DNA of 64,000 bases from Sipunculus nudus. Its lineage: Eukaryota > Annelida > Sipuncula > Golfingiida > Sipunculidae. The notes under the pieces were generated by a model. It worked only from the letters and a program-made list of their open reading frames with translations, was not told where the DNA came from and searched no databases. Where the stretch lies: NCBI GenBank assembly GCA_026874595.1, contig CM049319.1:60146917-60210916 (forward strand), in the 5' to 3' direction. Shown in pieces: positions 62,180-64,000 of the stretch. Numbering within the stretch: the stretch's first letter is position 1; every line of letters begins with the position of its first letter. A program made the position numbers and the translations under genes.

Positions 62180-62690
62180 CAAACACAACAAGAGCATTGC
62201 AAACATGCATAATATGCCTGTCATGTATCTGGTGACCTCTGACCTCATTAAATATGCATGCATTTTGATGAGAAGGTAATTCAGGTGAAAAAAACTATTG
62301 GTAAAGATATATAATGAGTTTCATGAAAATCCATAGGATTTTCCAAGAGGCCTCCGAAGTGAGGTGATCTCTGACCTTATTTTATATGCATGGATTTCGC
62401 AGGAAATCAAAATTACGCAAAATATTTTATTAATTAATATTTCTGATGAGTTTGATTAAAATCCTTCATATTCATGGTAGGTTGTAGCGGTGACACCACA
62501 AAGTAGCCTAGTGACCCATGACCATATTAAATATGCATTGATGTTGCCCATAATCAAACCTAGGAGAGATAATCTGATGATCAATCAAAGCCCTAATGAG
62601 TTATTGCAATAACACTAAAAGTTAATGGACGGACAGTGTACTAGTACACTATACTACTCCCGTCATATGATGGGATTATAATAAAATGTG
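62180..62690 (+). mobile_element. Repeat E, ending in stacked palindromes
   Basis: Three diverged blocks have GTGA(C/T)CTCTGACCT(C/T)ATT or similar and AAATATGCAT. They end with GGACGGACAGTGTACTAGTA...: a perfect 16-bp palindrome AGTGTACTAGTACACT at 62635-62650 and a near-perfect one, CCCGTCATATGATGGG, at 62659-62674. The left boundary near ACAAGAGCATTGC (62190) is a guess. Confidence 0.5.
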
Positions 62691-62737
62691 TGTTCCACAT
62701 GAATATAAGAACAAACATATTCAGATGTATGTTTGTT

Positions 62738-63958
62738 AACTAGACATTTCTTGGCACCGCTGGTGCCATAGTATTGCCAGACAAATGAGGTTTTGTGGTA
62801 TTTTATTGATATAATGTGATGTATTTGTATTTTAGCAATGAATGTGAGAAACATTTGTACAAAATATAGGAATATTTTGGATTGGGAAGGACAATTGATC
62901 AAAGGGTTTTTGACTTATAATGCTCACAGTGCTGTCAAGTGGCCCTTTTTAAGATATTCATGATTTTTTGTTTTTCACCAAATATGGGAATATTCAAGGT
63001 CAAGGTCACTCTCATAGTCACGGTCATGACCCCAAATCAATAAACTGCATTCCAAAATATCCAACATTTGAAAAAAAAATTAAATTAAAAAAAAAATAAT
63101 TTAAATTAAATTTTAAAATTAAATTTAAAATAAATATACCTCATTCGATAAACTATATCTATATACATGCATAACATGAAAGAAATCTGTCCATTACTGT
63201 TTAACTTATAATGCTCACAGTATATACTGTCAAGTGGCAATGATGGGGTATTCAAAGGCGCAAAAAACAAGAAAAGGACAACAGGTGGCGCCACCTATCT
63301 TCTGCAAAAGACAAAACTATCCAAGATCTTCCGTCAACTTGATTTTTGGACCAATCCATGCATCCCTTTTTAAGATATTCATGATTTTATGTGATTTTCA
63401 CCATATATGGTAATATTCAAGGTCAAAGCCACTCTCAAAGGAAAGGTCATGACCCCAATTTTAATATACATCATCCCATAACCCATACCTATGTACATGC
63501 ATAATATTAAAGAAATCTGTCAATCAGTTTTTGACTTGTGATGCTAAAAGTACTGTCAAGTGGCAATGATGGGGGTATTAAAGGGCACAATTAAAAACAA
63601 GAAAAGGATACTAGGTGGTACCACCAGTTTCCGGTACATGACATCACTACCCAAGATCTTTGTCAAACTTGATTTTTGGATAAATCCATGAAAGATTTCT
63701 TGAGATATTTAAGAATTTGTGTGATTTTCCCAAAAAATGGATCTATTCAAGGTCAAGGTCACTCTCCTAGTTGAGGTCATGACCCCATTTTAAATAGGCT
63801 TCGTCCTCTCACCTATATCTATAAATGTGTCAAGTTTAAAAAAGATCCTTGAAATATTTTTTGAGTTATTGTGTCCAAAAGAAATCTCTGCGGCGGCGGC
63901 GGCGGCGCAACCGTGCCTAAACCATAGTATCTCCAGACTATGTCTGGCGATACAATAA
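62738..63958 (+). mobile_element. Element C1 (hairpin-ended, third family)
   Basis: The 5' end AACTAGACATTTC is followed by a hairpin with arms TGGCACC and GGTGCCA around GCT, then GTATTGCCAGACA. The 3' end has GGCGGCGGCGGCGGCG (63892-63907) and a hairpin with GTATCTCCAGAC and GTCTGGCGATAC, then AAT. The 5' GTATTGCCAGACA is the inverse of TGTCTGGCGATAC with one mismatch. Two ~326-bp blocks hold GTCAAGTGGCAATGATGGGG (63229, 63555) and ATTCAAGGTCAAGGTCACTC-type text. Confidence 0.7.
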
Positions 63959-64000
63959 TATTTCTCTTTAGCATTTGCACAAATGAATGTGCAGGTTATT
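63959..64000. other. Window end, no feature seen
   Basis: Short tail after C1. Confidence 0.4.

Noticed and set aside
56464-64000. Promoter or first non-coding exon of the tetraspanin
   Set aside because: The acceptor at 56480 implies one, but no specific upstream donor or promoter could be singled out from sequence alone.

Overview
The window is animal nuclear DNA: AT-rich, intron-bearing genes with GT-AG junctions and a very high repeat load. The (ACGG)n-bearing elements, tRNA-derived SINEs and protein families suggest a marine invertebrate; I favour a mollusc but cannot prove it. No bacterial, organellar, rRNA, tRNA or CRISPR feature is seen. Two genes can be supported. At the left edge, on the + strand, are the last two coding exons of a MAP3K-type (STE11-family) protein kinase (610-1554) and a probable long 3' UTR. 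On the - strand a complete 263-residue tetraspanin is assembled from eight exons between 56463 and 32249. Every intron is phase 0 and every junction is GT-AG.

Layout: 1-5.3 kb kinase end; 5.6-8.6 kb a satellite of 51-bp monomers in ~153-bp higher-order units; 8.6-11.9 kb short dispersed and tandem repeats; 11.9-23.8 kb a stack of large non-autonomous elements (family A) alternating with a second repeat (family D) that carries CTCF-like motifs; 24.1-25.0 kb a hAT-type MITE with a perfect 8-bp target duplication; 25.0-32.2 kb fairly unique sequence downstream of the tetraspanin stop, probably in part its 3' UTR; 32.2-56.5 kb the tetraspanin exons with repeat-filled introns; 56.5-64 kb upstream sequence with a decayed copy of the start exon, another A element, a 40-bp tandem array and elements E and C.

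The most interesting observations: (i) a ~33-bp satellite in tetraspanin intron 2 repeats that intron's own 3' splice acceptor dozens of times and starts exactly at the real exon; (ii) the translation-start exon of the same gene has a decayed duplicate upstream, linked to a 68-bp tandem array built from part of it; (iii) three element families (A, B, C) share one architecture: 5' palindrome, subterminal inverted repeat, internal block repeats, GC-rich microsatellite, 3' hairpin, short A-rich end. This resembles what is described for Helentron-associated elements and oyster pearl elements; (iv) four D units carry near-consensus CTCF motifs in one orientation, two of them immediately beside A-element 5' ends. 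The two genes have no evident functional connection beyond being neighbours.
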